The translations under genes and the position numbers were made by a program. The notes below the pieces were generated by a model that saw nothing but the letters and a program-made list of their open reading frames with translations, was not told the origin of the DNA and searched no databases. A stretch of 64,000 bases of DNA from positions 592,645 through 656,644 of the forward strand of contig CAWFAS010000004.1 of assembly GCA_963813895.1 (NCBI GenBank), read 5' to 3'. This stretch comes from DASZWJ01 sp963813895. GTDB taxonomy: Bacteria; Pseudomonadota; Gammaproteobacteria; JAURND01. Positions 8,180 to 17,383 of this stretch are shown here, piece by piece; position 1 is the first letter of the stretch; each line of letters opens with the position of its first letter.

Positions 8180-9253
8180 TTAGCTACAAATACCATTAAT
8201 AGGTGGATTTCTTGTAAATTCATGCTCAACAAATGTTGGGTATGAATTTGCGAATAGTTTAGTCAGGCTGGAATTTAATTCTTTATATTTTATTAATTGT
8301 CTTCCTCTGCTGTCAGTCGTTATGGAGTCGAGCATTCTCAAATTAATATATGAGCTATTTAAATCTCCATCATTACTGACCACCATGCTGCTCACTGTAC
8401 CATAGATTTTATCATTGCCACTAGTTAGATAGACCGATTTAAATCCCTGCAAATTTGAACGGAATAAACTGGTATTTTGACAGCTATTTGCAGCTCTATC
8501 GTTGGAGACATTAGAGCTGGTATTCATAAGCCAGCTTAGCGCTGCATTCATATTTCCCACATTTGCATTGAGAAGATCAGTAATTTTTTGTAACCTATTT
8601 TGGGAACTATCAAAAGAATCTGGATTGGCTTTTAAGTTATTTAGAGGGGCATATTCTTGCGTTAAATAATGGTTGGTGTGAGCAAAATTATCACCGCGTT
8701 TAGATAAAACTTGATAGGTAAATTTACGCACCGGATCTAGATTATTGTCGGCATAGGCTACTTCAACGGTTAGTATCTTTTTGCCGTCGGCAATTTGATA
8801 AAAATGTGGATCGGCGACACTGAATATTTTTGATAAGAAAGGAAGTATTTCATCAACGGTATTAAAATTTTGTAAGATACCGTATTTAATCATGCCTTCT
8901 GCCGTTCCATTTTCTGGCTGCTGAAATCTTCTATTTTGTTTCGCATTAGATGGCAATGGAGAATCTTCTTCGATAATGGTTAGCCCATGCTGGTTTATCC
9001 CCATGGACACATTATTTTTTGACGTGAGTGCATAAAATTCATTGTTGTGATTATAGTTATTTTCGTACCAATTATTAAATTGTTGTATCGGCATCATACG
9101 CTCAAACTTCTGAGGTTGATAAAAATAATCGCGATTTCTTCCCATTAATGTTCCAGACTCGGTGATTATTCCAAATCCAGTGCACGCATTGGCAAATTGG
9201 GAAATCAATATCATGGTAGCTAAAATAAACGTTTTCATTTTCATCATTCTCAT
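8180..9253 (-). CDS. Secreted linear amide C-N hydrolase (choloylglycine hydrolase/penicillin acylase-like)
   Basis: The 357-aa protein has a signal peptide ending in ANA, after which Cys24 (CTGFGI) would be the N-terminal nucleophile of an Ntn-type hydrolase. The early GRNRDYFY motif and the Asn-rich core are typical of C-N hydrolases that cut amide bonds in bile salts, penicillin V or acyl-peptides. It would act outside the inner membrane. It lies 24 bp downstream of a TetR gene and behind a peptide transporter on the same strand, suggesting an operon for taking up or degrading an amide or peptide compound. Confidence 0.75.
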   Translation of the reverse strand: MRMMKMKTFILATMILISQFANACTGFGIITESGTLMGRNRDYFYQPQKFERMMPIQQFNNWYENNYNHNNEFYALTSKNNVSMGINQHGLTIIEEDSPLPSNAKQNRRFQQPENGTAEGMIKYGILQNFNTVDEILPFLSKIFSVADPHFYQIADGKKILTVEVAYADNNLDPVRKFTYQVLSKRGDNFAHTNHYLTQEYAPLNNLKANPDSFDSSQNRLQKITDLLNANVGNMNAALSWLMNTSSNVSNDRAANSCQNTSLFRSNLQGFKSVYLTSGNDKIYGTVSSMVVSNDGDLNSSYINLRMLDSITTDSRGRQLIKYKELNSSLTKLFANSYPTFVEHEFTRNPPINGICS

Positions 9254-9276
9254 TTTGTCTATCTGCGGTAAGATAC

Positions 9277-9864
9277 CTAGGTCAAAGCTTGTTCAAAACC
9301 AGCAATAATCAAATTAATATAATTATCACGTATTTTTTGATTATGAAATATTTTCAAATCATCTTGAATGACAGCGTTGATGCTTGCCGCTAACCATATG
9401 GCGAGCAATTCAGCTGGTAGTGATTTTTTAATTTGTGAATGTTTCTGTAAATGATGAATGGCTGGAATCCAAGTGTCAGTCGCCGAAGGATTAGGTGCCA
9501 ACAGTGCATCGCGTTTATCTTCCAGGCGCTGCCATTGCACAATTTTATGCAACAAAGGGGCGCGATCATAAAGGGCTAAACGCTGCTCAATCGCCTCTTC
9601 TAAAAATGCACGTAGAGAAGCTGGTTGAGGGTTAATTCTGCCGATTCGACCGTGTTCAGAGATTTCCGCCTTCACTTTTTTCCATAATTCCTCTTTATTA
9701 CCAAAATGGTGAAAGATTAATGCCTCGTTCACTTTGGCTGCTTTGGCGATACTCAAAGTTGATGTGCCTGAAAATCCACCGGCTGCAAATAATTTAGTGG
9801 CCGCTTTAATAATAGCGTGGCGAGTTTTATCGGCGTCTTTGCGTTGGTTTAATTTAGGTTCCAT
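9277..9864 (-). CDS. TetR/AcrR family transcriptional repressor
   Basis: The 195-aa protein has an N-terminal TetR helix-turn-helix (ATKLFAAGGFSGTSTLSIAK then VNEALIFHHFGNKEEL) and a helical ligand-binding C-terminal domain. Start 9864 (MEPKLNQ) is preferred to 9882. It is the middle gene of a same-strand set: transporter, TetR, acylase. It probably represses the promoter at 11388-11416, where a palindrome fills the -35/-10 spacer. Confidence 0.85.
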   Translation of the reverse strand: MEPKLNQRKDADKTRHAIIKAATKLFAAGGFSGTSTLSIAKAAKVNEALIFHHFGNKEELWKKVKAEISEHGRIGRINPQPASLRAFLEEAIEQRLALYDRAPLLHKIVQWQRLEDKRDALLAPNPSATDTWIPAIHHLQKHSQIKKSLPAELLAIWLAASINAVIQDDLKIFHNQKIRDNYINLIIAGFEQALT

Positions 9865-9912
9865 TGTGGTTACTCTCAGCAAAAATCTGCTTGGAATTTT
9901 AAATATTCATCT

Positions 9913-11355
9913 TTAGACTTGATGCACTGAATGTCCTTTGTTCAGTAATTTATTGATTATCGGTGTGAGCATTAAACACAAGATAAAGAAAGTAAAACTA
10001 AACATTGAAAACTTTTGTAAAGCTGATTGATAAATCATTTTTATGTTTGTTATATTCGTGATCTGCGTAGGCACATCCGCGTAGCTTGCTAATAACCCTG
10101 CAAGCTTTCCCCCTACTGCTGCTGTAAAATACCAGGCACCCATCATTAGTCCGCGGTAATTTTTGGGAGCATATTCCGTTACTGCAGCAAGCCCAATAGG
10201 TAAAATCAATAGCTCACTGACCGTGAACAGGAATCGATATAGGATGATAACAGTGATCTGTACCAATTGGGTCTCAAATTTTAACCAAGTTGCCAACATA
10301 GCCATACAGATACTTACCAGCAATAAACTTAAAGCAAATTTAATGGGTATCGACAGCTTGATTCGATTGGACTGCCAAACATAGGCGAATAACGGACCTA
10401 AAATCAGCGTAAACAAACTACCAAAGGAAAGAAATACCAGAGCTGGGATTTCATGCCCATATATTCTGCGATCAATCAGTCTATCGGTGAGTACATTGAT
10501 GACTAAATAATTTTCAAAAAACATCGCTTTGTAAAAGATGGCAATAATAAACAATATCATTAAGCCTAAAAGCTTATAACGATCGGATACTACTAATTTC
10601 CGAGAGATGCTCAGCAGATAAAAAACAAATAATAGCCCAAAAATAGCCAGGCTATAATTACCTAAATCGATAGTCCTCATGGAAATGTAAACCAGAATTA
10701 AAGCAATACAAAGCCCTAAAATGATTTTTAAAAATTGCCTGTTTAAAAAGATCCACAATGAGTTGGACTGAATAGTTGCAGGAAGTCCTTTATCATTAAA
10801 ATAACGAAATCCTGAGCTAAAGATGGTTATACCCAAGAATAAAGCAAAGCTGGCAGCGCCAAAACAGGCTCCCCAGCCAATATATTGTTGGATATAGCCG
10901 ACACCAGCTATAGCGAGCAATGATGCCAGGTTAATAGCTACATAGATCAGCGTGAATCCAGCTGCGCGGCGTGAATCACCTGACGCATAGAATTCACCCA
11001 TAAAACTAGAAATGTTAGGCTTGAATAATCCACCACCAACGATGACTAATGATAGCCCGGTAAGTAAGGTGTGTTGACCCAAGGCCAAAATGGCATAGCC
11101 AATGCACAGCAAAAAACTACCCAATAATATAGCGACTCTAGCCCCCAGAAATTGATCGGCAATCCACCCGCCCACCATAGGTGACAACCATGCCAACGCA
11201 ATAAATTGCCCGGAAAAAGCATAGGCGTCTGCATCCGAAAAGGATAATTGCTTCGTTAAGTAAAATATAAGAATAGATTGTAATGTGAAATAACCATAAG
11301 TTTCCGCCATTTGGGTCGGCAGAAGTATTCTCAAGGCTTTCGGTTGCGCTTTCAT
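9913..11355 (-). CDS. POT/PTR family peptide transporter (MFS)
   Basis: This 480-aa integral membrane protein has about 12-14 hydrophobic segments and the POT-type opening in which an ETYGYFTLQSILIFYLT segment matches the ExxxRFxYY region in position, although the canonical ExxER residues are altered (AETYGYF). It would import di- or tripeptides, or related drugs, with protons. It is the first gene of the transporter-TetR-acylase set and has a strong promoter just upstream. Confidence 0.8.
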   Translation of the reverse strand: MKAQPKALRILLPTQMAETYGYFTLQSILIFYLTKQLSFSDADAYAFSGQFIALAWLSPMVGGWIADQFLGARVAILLGSFLLCIGYAILALGQHTLLTGLSLVIVGGGLFKPNISSFMGEFYASGDSRRAAGFTLIYVAINLASLLAIAGVGYIQQYIGWGACFGAASFALFLGITIFSSGFRYFNDKGLPATIQSNSLWIFLNRQFLKIILGLCIALILVYISMRTIDLGNYSLAIFGLLFVFYLLSISRKLVVSDRYKLLGLMILFIIAIFYKAMFFENYLVINVLTDRLIDRRIYGHEIPALVFLSFGSLFTLILGPLFAYVWQSNRIKLSIPIKFALSLLLVSICMAMLATWLKFETQLVQITVIILYRFLFTVSELLILPIGLAAVTEYAPKNYRGLMMGAWYFTAAVGGKLAGLLASYADVPTQITNITNIKMIYQSALQKFSMFSFTFFILCLMLTPIINKLLNKGHSVHQV

Positions 11356-11387
11356 CGTTTGTCATATACCAGGGTCATTTAGCACTC

Positions 11388-11416
11388 AATATAGTTAAGT
11401 GTTTACTTAATGTCAA
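11388..11416 (-). promoter_or_regulatory. Promoter with palindromic operator in the spacer (transporter-TetR-acylase operon)
   Basis: On the minus strand TTGACA (11416-11411) and TATATT (11393-11388) are exactly 17 bp apart. The spacer holds a perfect inverted repeat, TTAAGT-GTTT-ACTTAA at 11395-11410. A repressor bound there would block RNA polymerase; the TetR protein of the same operon is the obvious candidate. Confidence 0.6.
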
Positions 11417-11495
11417 GCATCTGCAATACTCATGGCCGGAACTAACCCGCACCCTGTTTACCAGTCAGAACTAATTTTATGACAGAGAATCATAT

Positions 11496-12422
11496 ATGAG
11501 CTACTTAAAGTATTTATTGCTAATTTTTACTATCTTCTTCAGCCATTGTGCAATTTCGCTTGCCAATAGCAACCAGATGGATTCGACAGCGATTCAAAAA
11601 GAATTGGCCGAACTTGAAGCATCTTCCGGTGGAAGAATAGGTCTGTTTGCCATCAATACCGCTAATAATTCGCGTATAGCCTATCGGAGTGAAGAACGTT
11701 TTCCATTTCAAAGCACATTTAAAGTAATCGGGGTGGCAGCCATACTTAAACAAAGCATGGCGGATAATCATTTATTGCATGAAATGATTAATTATGACGA
11801 AAAAGACGTCGTTTTTTGGTCGCCCACCACTACCCAGCGCCTTGTTGATGGCGCTTCAGGAATGACAATTTTTGACTTATGCGCTGCAGCCATCAGCTAT
11901 AGCGATGATACTGCGATCAATCTGTTGGTTAAAAAGCTAGGTGGGCCCAAAGCAGTGACTGCATTTGCCCGCTCCATCGGCGATCATACTTTCAGATTGG
12001 ACGGTTGGGAACCTACATTAAATGCGAATCCGGATGAGGCGCGTGATACCACTACACCAGCAGGGATGGCTGAGAGTCTGCAGCAATTAACGCTTGGCCA
12101 TGCATTGGGCTCCCAACAACGGGATCAACTAATAAGCTGGATGAAAGGGAATACGACCGGTAATAAACGAATCCGGGCGGGTGTTCCGCAGGGGTGGATA
12201 GTTGCCGATAAAACGGGAAGCAACCGCCATTACGGGATAACTAATGATATCGCTGTAGTTTGGCCGCCGAAATGTGCTCCCATTGTGATGGCAATTTATT
12301 TTAGCCAAAAACAGGCAAATGCACCCCATCGCGATGATATACTTGCCTCAGCTACCCGGTTACTGATTAATGAATTCGCAAAGGAAGATTCATGCGTCAA
12401 GGGCGCAGAGAGAGGTTTATGA
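11496..12422 (+). CDS. Class A beta-lactamase
   Basis: The 308-aa preprotein has a signal peptide of about 23 residues and all main class A motifs: STFK at 73-76 (nucleophile Ser73), EPTLN at 172-176 (general base Glu172) and KTG at 239-241. The usual SDN motif reads SDD at 136-138, an uncommon change in the active-site wall. It would hydrolyse beta-lactams in the periplasm. It is transcribed divergently from the peptide transporter, and a GAGAA site precedes the start. Spectrum cannot be read from the sequence. Confidence 0.9.
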   Translation: MSYLKYLLLIFTIFFSHCAISLANSNQMDSTAIQKELAELEASSGGRIGLFAINTANNSRIAYRSEERFPFQSTFKVIGVAAILKQSMADNHLLHEMINYDEKDVVFWSPTTTQRLVDGASGMTIFDLCAAAISYSDDTAINLLVKKLGGPKAVTAFARSIGDHTFRLDGWEPTLNANPDEARDTTTPAGMAESLQQLTLGHALGSQQRDQLISWMKGNTTGNKRIRAGVPQGWIVADKTGSNRHYGITNDIAVVWPPKCAPIVMAIYFSQKQANAPHRDDILASATRLLINEFAKEDSCVKGAERGL

Positions 12423-12534
12423 TTGGTTGGCGTCCCAAGAAAACCTGCGTGTTTTTAAATATCATGCGCCAGTTCACGGGTCAACTCCACTATTTTCAAA
12501 TAAAAAAATCTGCCACAGCTACTGAGGTTTATAA

Positions 12535-13716
12535 ATGAAAAAAATACGCTGTAAGAAAATATTTAAATTTTTTTTCGGTCTCTTATTTTTAAGCAATGCT
12601 TGTGCGCAGAATCAAGAAAATATTTCAATAGAACCGAAATTACCAGAAAACCTAAAACCTTTCGTCGCTTTGTTGGAAAAGCAGAAAACGCAATTACAAG
12701 GTGGTGCTATTGCAATCTTGTATCAAGGTCATGTTGTGTATAAATCAACTTTCGGTTTTCAAAAAGGTCAGGAGTATCCTGTGACGGATACAACCCTATT
12801 TGAGCTTGGGTCTGTTTCTAAATCAGTTTCCTCTATGGCTGTTGGATTAATGGTAGATCAAAAAAAGCTTTCATATGATGAAGCATATCGATTACCTTAC
12901 TTAAAATATCCTGTTAGTTTGATGAATATTTTAAGCCATACGACAGGCTATAAATTTTCTGGTAATACACAAATTGAGCATGGCGTAAACCGTCATGAAT
13001 TGTTAAATATTTTGGCAACGCAATCGCCTAACTGTAACCCTGGCAAGTGTTTTTATTATAGCAATACCTTATTTAGCTTATTGGAAAATATAGTTGAGAC
13101 AAAAAATATATCTTTTCATCAATTAATAGATAATCTCAATTCTAGCCTGCAATCTAACAATGATTTTGTAATATTTCCATTAATGTCTGAAGCCAATATC
13201 GCTTATCCGCACATGAAAACTATCACAAATGGCAAGGAAACAACGAAAGTGTTACCTCTTCCAAAATACTATCCAAAAGTTGTACCTCCGGCTGCTGGAA
13301 TATTTGCCTCTTTGAATGGAATGATAAAATTCTTTAGGTTGTCTTTTGGCTATAGGCCAGATCTGATTTCTAATAGTACCCTAAATGCTATTCAAACACC
13401 TATTATTGTAGCTAACGATATTTTTACCTGGCCTTTTAATTGGCCAATAAACTTAAAGTATATTAACTCATATTATGCGATGGGATGGCGCGTGCTTAGA
13501 CTAAAAAACCACCCAAATAAAGAACTCATTTTTCATGGAGGGTATATAAATGGGTATAGAGCTTATATTGGCTATATCCCTAATGAAAAAATAGGATTTA
13601 TTATGTTGGTAAATCAAGCAACAGAAATACCAGCGGAAGATGGTATGAAACTATGGAGCATATATCTTCCCTCAAATACGAAATTAAAAATATTAAAAGA
13701 GCAGTCCAATGACTAA
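12535..13716 (+). CDS. AmpC/PBP4*-like secreted serine hydrolase
   Basis: The 393-aa protein belongs to the beta-lactamase (PF00144) serine hydrolases. It has a signal peptide ending near Ala22-Cys-Ala, SVSK at 93-96, YSN at 175-177 and HGG at 334-336 in place of KTG. These enzymes can be class C beta-lactamases, carboxypeptidases or esterases; HGG points away from a standard AmpC. It overlaps the next gene by 8 bp. A remnant of a second copy lies at 49729-49915. Confidence 0.8.
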   Translation: MKKIRCKKIFKFFFGLLFLSNACAQNQENISIEPKLPENLKPFVALLEKQKTQLQGGAIAILYQGHVVYKSTFGFQKGQEYPVTDTTLFELGSVSKSVSSMAVGLMVDQKKLSYDEAYRLPYLKYPVSLMNILSHTTGYKFSGNTQIEHGVNRHELLNILATQSPNCNPGKCFYYSNTLFSLLENIVETKNISFHQLIDNLNSSLQSNNDFVIFPLMSEANIAYPHMKTITNGKETTKVLPLPKYYPKVVPPAAGIFASLNGMIKFFRLSFGYRPDLISNSTLNAIQTPIIVANDIFTWPFNWPINLKYINSYYAMGWRVLRLKNHPNKELIFHGGYINGYRAYIGYIPNEKIGFIMLVNQATEIPAEDGMKLWSIYLPSNTKLKILKEQSND

Positions 13717-14668
13717 GTTTTTTAAATTTGCTTTCTACATCTTGTTAGCATTTGATTTTATGAGTGGACAAGCAAGCGCAAACGTCTGGCAAGCGTCACC
13801 AGGACATACACAAATACCCATATGGCCAGGATCAGCGCCTGATTCGCAACCGACAGCAAAGCCTGAAGAGATGAAAATAATTAATGATCCACTGGTCGCT
13901 GGCAGACCGTGGATTATGATTGGTCCTGTGGCCCAACCCACGGTGACGGTTTATTCACCAAAGGGAAAAAATACCGGAGCTGCTGCAATAGTATTTCCTG
14001 GCGGTGGCTATTGGATTCTGGCCATGGATCTTGAAGGAACTGAGGTTTGTGATTGGCTAACTTCGAAAGGAATCACATGTGTACTATTGAAATACCGCGT
14101 GCCAGGTGAAGGAGCGAATGGTAAAGGGCTAGATCTACAATCAGGACCCTATCCAAATTCATCAATGGCTTTAGAGGATGCACAGAGAACGGTAGGGCTG
14201 GTGCGTTTTCATGCCAAGGATTGGCATATCGATCCGCATAAGATTGGTGTGATTGGATTTTCGGCAGGTGGGCATTTGGTGGCTGCAATCAGCACTCATT
14301 TTAATCAACGTTTGTATAAAGCCATTGATGCAGCGGATAAGGAAAGCTGTCGCCCAGATTTTGCGATCGCAATTTATCCGGGACATCTATGGATTGATAA
14401 AAAGAAATTTGAATTGAACCCAAATGTCCCCGTTACCCATCAAACACCACCTACCTTTCTGCTGCAGGCAGAAAATGATAATGAGGATAATGTGAATGAC
14501 TCACTTGTTTACTACATCGCCCTCAAGAATGCTGGCGTTCCTGTAGAAATGCATTTATACGCGGAAGGTGGACATGCATTTGGGCTAAGGCGCACGAAGT
14601 ATCCGATAACCGCATGGCCGCAGCTGGTGGAAACATGGTTAGGTACTATTGAAATGATTTCTAATTAA
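13709..14668 (+). CDS. Secreted alpha/beta hydrolase (esterase/lipase type), copy 1
   Basis: The 319-aa protein has a signal peptide and an alpha/beta hydrolase fold of the BD-FAE/esterase type. Ser185 sits in GFSAGGH, the oxyanion loop is FPGGGYW at 96-102, and likely acid and His residues are Asp257 and His289 (GGHAFG). It overlaps the AmpC-like gene and is probably translated with it. A close copy is at 54808-55779. Substrate is unknown; carbohydrate esters are common for the family. Confidence 0.8.
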   Translation: MTKFFKFAFYILLAFDFMSGQASANVWQASPGHTQIPIWPGSAPDSQPTAKPEEMKIINDPLVAGRPWIMIGPVAQPTVTVYSPKGKNTGAAAIVFPGGGYWILAMDLEGTEVCDWLTSKGITCVLLKYRVPGEGANGKGLDLQSGPYPNSSMALEDAQRTVGLVRFHAKDWHIDPHKIGVIGFSAGGHLVAAISTHFNQRLYKAIDAADKESCRPDFAIAIYPGHLWIDKKKFELNPNVPVTHQTPPTFLLQAENDNEDNVNDSLVYYIALKNAGVPVEMHLYAEGGHAFGLRRTKYPITAWPQLVETWLGTIEMISN

Positions 14669-14692
14669 AGAATTATGCAAAACTGACAATGT

Positions 14693-15646
14693 TCACTCAG
14701 CTAGCCAAATTCTAAATTTCTTCGCTAATCTGCCCTGACCCAGTAGTTTCGATAATGAATTAGAATCAACGCTGGTCAAAAGCCGATACTCCCCTAATAG
14801 GGCATCAATCCACCAATATTGTTGAAATAAAGATATCATTTTTAATAAATCTTCTTGAGATGCTAAATCTAGCCAGGGTTGCAAAGCCTGCTGTTGTAAA
14901 AATTGATAAACGTTTTCATCTAATGAGCAATTTTCTTTAACACGATGTATCAGGTTTACAAGTGAAAAAAATGGATGCGCTATGGCAACTTCACCTAGAT
15001 CAATAAAAGTTATTTGTTTTGTGTCTGGATGGATCAGAATATTCTTGTCATGGAAGTCAGAGTGGCTGAAAGTGCTTGGGATAGGATAATCAGATAATTG
15101 TTTACAGACTGAAATGAACTTTGGCGTTAATTCTGCGATGCGTGATAATTCAGCGCTAGTTATACCATCCGCCAACAATAATTCTTCTTGCTGAATCAAT
15201 AGTTGATAATAATCCGGAATTTTTGTTAATCGCCAATCTGGTACGCCCATATTTAGAAAAAGAGGTAAATGACTAACGCTGGCACGCTGCATATCGATAT
15301 AAGCATGAATCGCTGCAATCAATATATTGGCATCAAAAAAATTTTGCGTGAAAAATTCATGCAATTGTATACCCGCATCCCGCATTAAAAAACAATGCTG
15401 TTCAGGGTTATCAGCTATTAACGTAGGCACGGATGCCGTACAGGTTTGTCGCAGAGAACCGATCACTTGCGGCTCTATAGATAAAGTAGATGGAACTTGC
15501 TTTAGATAAAAATAGCCTTGATCTGTATCGAAACGATAAACACTCGACCAGGGTGTTTGCAGGATAGCTTTAGGCGTGTAATTTTGGATGGAATAATTCA
15601 AATTCTGTAATGTATTTAACGCCCATTCGATACATGTTGATGTCAT
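14693..15646 (-). CDS. Aminoglycoside phosphotransferase-like kinase
   Basis: The 317-aa protein has the APH-type catalytic loop HSDFHDKNILIHP and the metal-binding segment ITFIDLGEVAIAHPFF. The N-terminal lobe shows the YLKQVP lysine strand. It is distinct from the APH-like proteins at 5317 and 25625, so the three are not recent duplicates. It is preceded on the same strand by an AAC(6')-like gene only 14 bp upstream, so the pair is probably cotranscribed. Confidence 0.75.
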   Translation of the reverse strand: MTSTCIEWALNTLQNLNYSIQNYTPKAILQTPWSSVYRFDTDQGYFYLKQVPSTLSIEPQVIGSLRQTCTASVPTLIADNPEQHCFLMRDAGIQLHEFFTQNFFDANILIAAIHAYIDMQRASVSHLPLFLNMGVPDWRLTKIPDYYQLLIQQEELLLADGITSAELSRIAELTPKFISVCKQLSDYPIPSTFSHSDFHDKNILIHPDTKQITFIDLGEVAIAHPFFSLVNLIHRVKENCSLDENVYQFLQQQALQPWLDLASQEDLLKMISLFQQYWWIDALLGEYRLLTSVDSNSLSKLLGQGRLAKKFRIWLAE

Positions 15647-15660
15647 ATGCCTAACCTTCC

Positions 15661-16245
15661 TTAATCAACGGATCTTAATCGTTTAACTAAAAAATGAGTT
15701 TTTCTCCCTGAAAAACAGCCGCTTCCTTCTAAGACGAAATCAGAAATAAATTCAAATCCTGCTTTTTCGTAAACGTGCTTTGCTCTTGGATTATTTACAT
15801 CTGGATCAATAAAAAATGTATCTGCATGGGAATCTATAGATTGGCTAAAAAATGTAATGAATTCGCTCAATGTTTCAGAACCCAACCCCTTGCCGAAATA
15901 GGCTGGATTCCCAATCATAAAATCAATACTGTATGTTGTGCCAGTCTTGGATAAGTGGGAATTTTTTATGGCTTCTCGATTTTTCCTAGGCTTTTCTTGT
16001 ATGGTCATTATCATGCAAAAAGGAATATCGTCAATAAAACCAATCCAATAGTTATACTCTCCATTCGCATATGTTGAAGAAGTTTTTCGCCCATCCATAA
16101 AATTAAGGATATCATCCTTGTGTGCTTGAGTATTATCCCAAAATTCTTGGATATGCGGTTCATTAAGCCAATTGAAAATAATTTCTTTATGACTCAATTT
16201 TGCCGGTTCAAATCGCATATCAATTAGTTTATCGCGTTTGGACAT
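15661..16245 (-). CDS. GNAT acetyltransferase, AAC(6')-like
   Basis: The 194-aa protein resembles the AacA/AAC(6') group of aminoglycoside acetyltransferases: IGFIDDIPFCMIM, SIDFMIGNPAYFGKGLGSET and the strong FIDPDVNNPRAKHVYEKAGF signature (DPxxxNxRA-xYEKAGF). It should use acetyl-CoA on an amine, perhaps an aminoglycoside. It begins the small operon with the APH-like kinase downstream. Drug specificity is not certain. Confidence 0.8.
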   Translation of the reverse strand: MSKRDKLIDMRFEPAKLSHKEIIFNWLNEPHIQEFWDNTQAHKDDILNFMDGRKTSSTYANGEYNYWIGFIDDIPFCMIMTIQEKPRKNREAIKNSHLSKTGTTYSIDFMIGNPAYFGKGLGSETLSEFITFFSQSIDSHADTFFIDPDVNNPRAKHVYEKAGFEFISDFVLEGSGCFSGRKTHFLVKRLRSVD

Positions 16246-16287
16246 AGGTTTGTTCGCATTGAATTAGTGATTGTTAACGTGTTAATA

Positions 16288-16333
16288 AATGGCGCTCTCT
16301 AAAGCCTATATCATGCACTAGAGCAGCGCCATT
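16288..16333. repeat. Inverted repeat between the AAC-like gene and the prophage module
   Basis: AATGGCGCT at 16288-16296 is matched by AGCGCCATT at 16325-16333 with further weak pairing outside the arms. It lies between two minus-strand genes and could be a terminator or protein site. No clear T-tract is present. Confidence 0.35.
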
Positions 16334-16345
16334 TAATAATACTCT

Positions 16346-16948
16346 CTATCCAAAAATTAAAGAGATTACATTTTTCATATTTGTTTCTGGTTTAATTCTG
16401 ATCTCTTCAATCATATGCTTTAGACAATTTCGCAGCGCCTGTAAAAAATCCTTATAGTAACTTGGGTGATCCAGGCAACGGAAAAAATCACTGCCCAAGC
16501 AAACCATATTGGCAATAGCGGATGCTAATCTAGCATGACGAGAATCGGAACGTAGAAAAGATTGATTTCTCTGAAAGATTCGTAAATAAGAGTTAAAGAA
16601 CTCCAGTAAATCGCCTTCAACCAAAGTTGCCGTAAAGCTTAAACCCACTAACGTGCGAATATTATGCACAAAAATTTGAAATGATGATTCCTTTGATTGA
16701 TTTTGCCAATGGTACTGAAAGGCTTGTTCAAAGAGTTTTGCCAGTGCTGCAATGTCATTGTGCGATAGCGGTGTAGCCGCTAGAATGCGATTAGCCATAT
16801 TACCTCTCCAAAGGTGAATGTGGTTAGCGTCAGCGGTGTGTTCTAAGCACCCCGTTGGCGCGCTATATACGCTTAAAAACTTCCTGTAAGGCGGTTCAAA
16901 GCAGTTGTTTGCCTCTTGAGGCGTGGTGATGTTGCGATGGTTCTGCAT
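16346..16948 (-). CDS. Hypothetical phage-module protein
   Basis: I do not recognise this protein (200 aa from 16948). It is predominantly helical, ends with a basic stretch followed by NVISLIFG, and has no clear motif. A second good start lies inside at 16798 (GGAGAGG before ATG, giving 150 aa beginning MANRIL), so the first 50 residues may be a separate short peptide or not translated. It is downstream of the Q-like gene on the same strand, placing it at the late end of the early phage module. Confidence 0.5.
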   Translation of the reverse strand: MQNHRNITTPQEANNCFEPPYRKFLSVYSAPTGCLEHTADANHIHLWRGNMANRILAATPLSHNDIAALAKLFEQAFQYHWQNQSKESSFQIFVHNIRTLVGLSFTATLVEGDLLEFFNSYLRIFQRNQSFLRSDSRHARLASAIANMVCLGSDFFRCLDHPSYYKDFLQALRNCLKHMIEEIRIKPETNMKNVISLIFG

Positions 16949-16995
16949 GATTGTCAACTCCCTGTTGATGGATAAATCTAAGTAAAATTTCCGTA

Positions 16996-17379
16996 TTATT
17001 TGCGCTTTTTAGCGCTTAACCTGCCTGCCAACCACTGGTGCCCCATTTCCACACAGTGTTTGAAATGCGAATGCGACATACTGAGATGGGTGGCCTTACT
17101 TCGCAAGGTGCCAGTTTGAAAATACTGACAACGCAGTGCCTTGGCCATCGTGGGGTTATATTCCGCCATCTGCTTCACTAGATCTTCGATTTCCTCAGCG
17201 GCTTCATTGGTGGGCAGAGGCTTAGGCCCAGTGCTACGCTGGATGCACCCTTCCGTCAAAATGCGGTAAATAATGGAGCATTTCGGGTAGTCCAGGCCGT
17301 AGGAATTACCTCGTAGATACCATTCAGCCCACTGATAAAGCCGTTCTTCCAAATAATCCGCAAAAGAAGATGCTTGCAT
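16996..17379 (-). CDS. Phage antitermination protein Q-like
   Basis: The 127-aa protein starts at 17379 (GAGGA just upstream) and shows the layout of lambdoid Q-type/DUF1133-type antiterminators: an N-terminal Trp-rich region (LYQWAEWYLRG) and a C-terminal sigma-region-4-like helix-turn-helix (TLRSKATHLSMSHSHFKHCV). Such proteins load on RNA polymerase and turn on late phage genes. It follows the replication genes closely, as in lambdoid early operons, but no late genes follow. Confidence 0.6.
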   Translation of the reverse strand: MQASSFADYLEERLYQWAEWYLRGNSYGLDYPKCSIIYRILTEGCIQRSTGPKPLPTNEAAEEIEDLVKQMAEYNPTMAKALRCQYFQTGTLRSKATHLSMSHSHFKHCVEMGHQWLAGRLSAKKRK

Positions 17380-17383
17380 TGGA

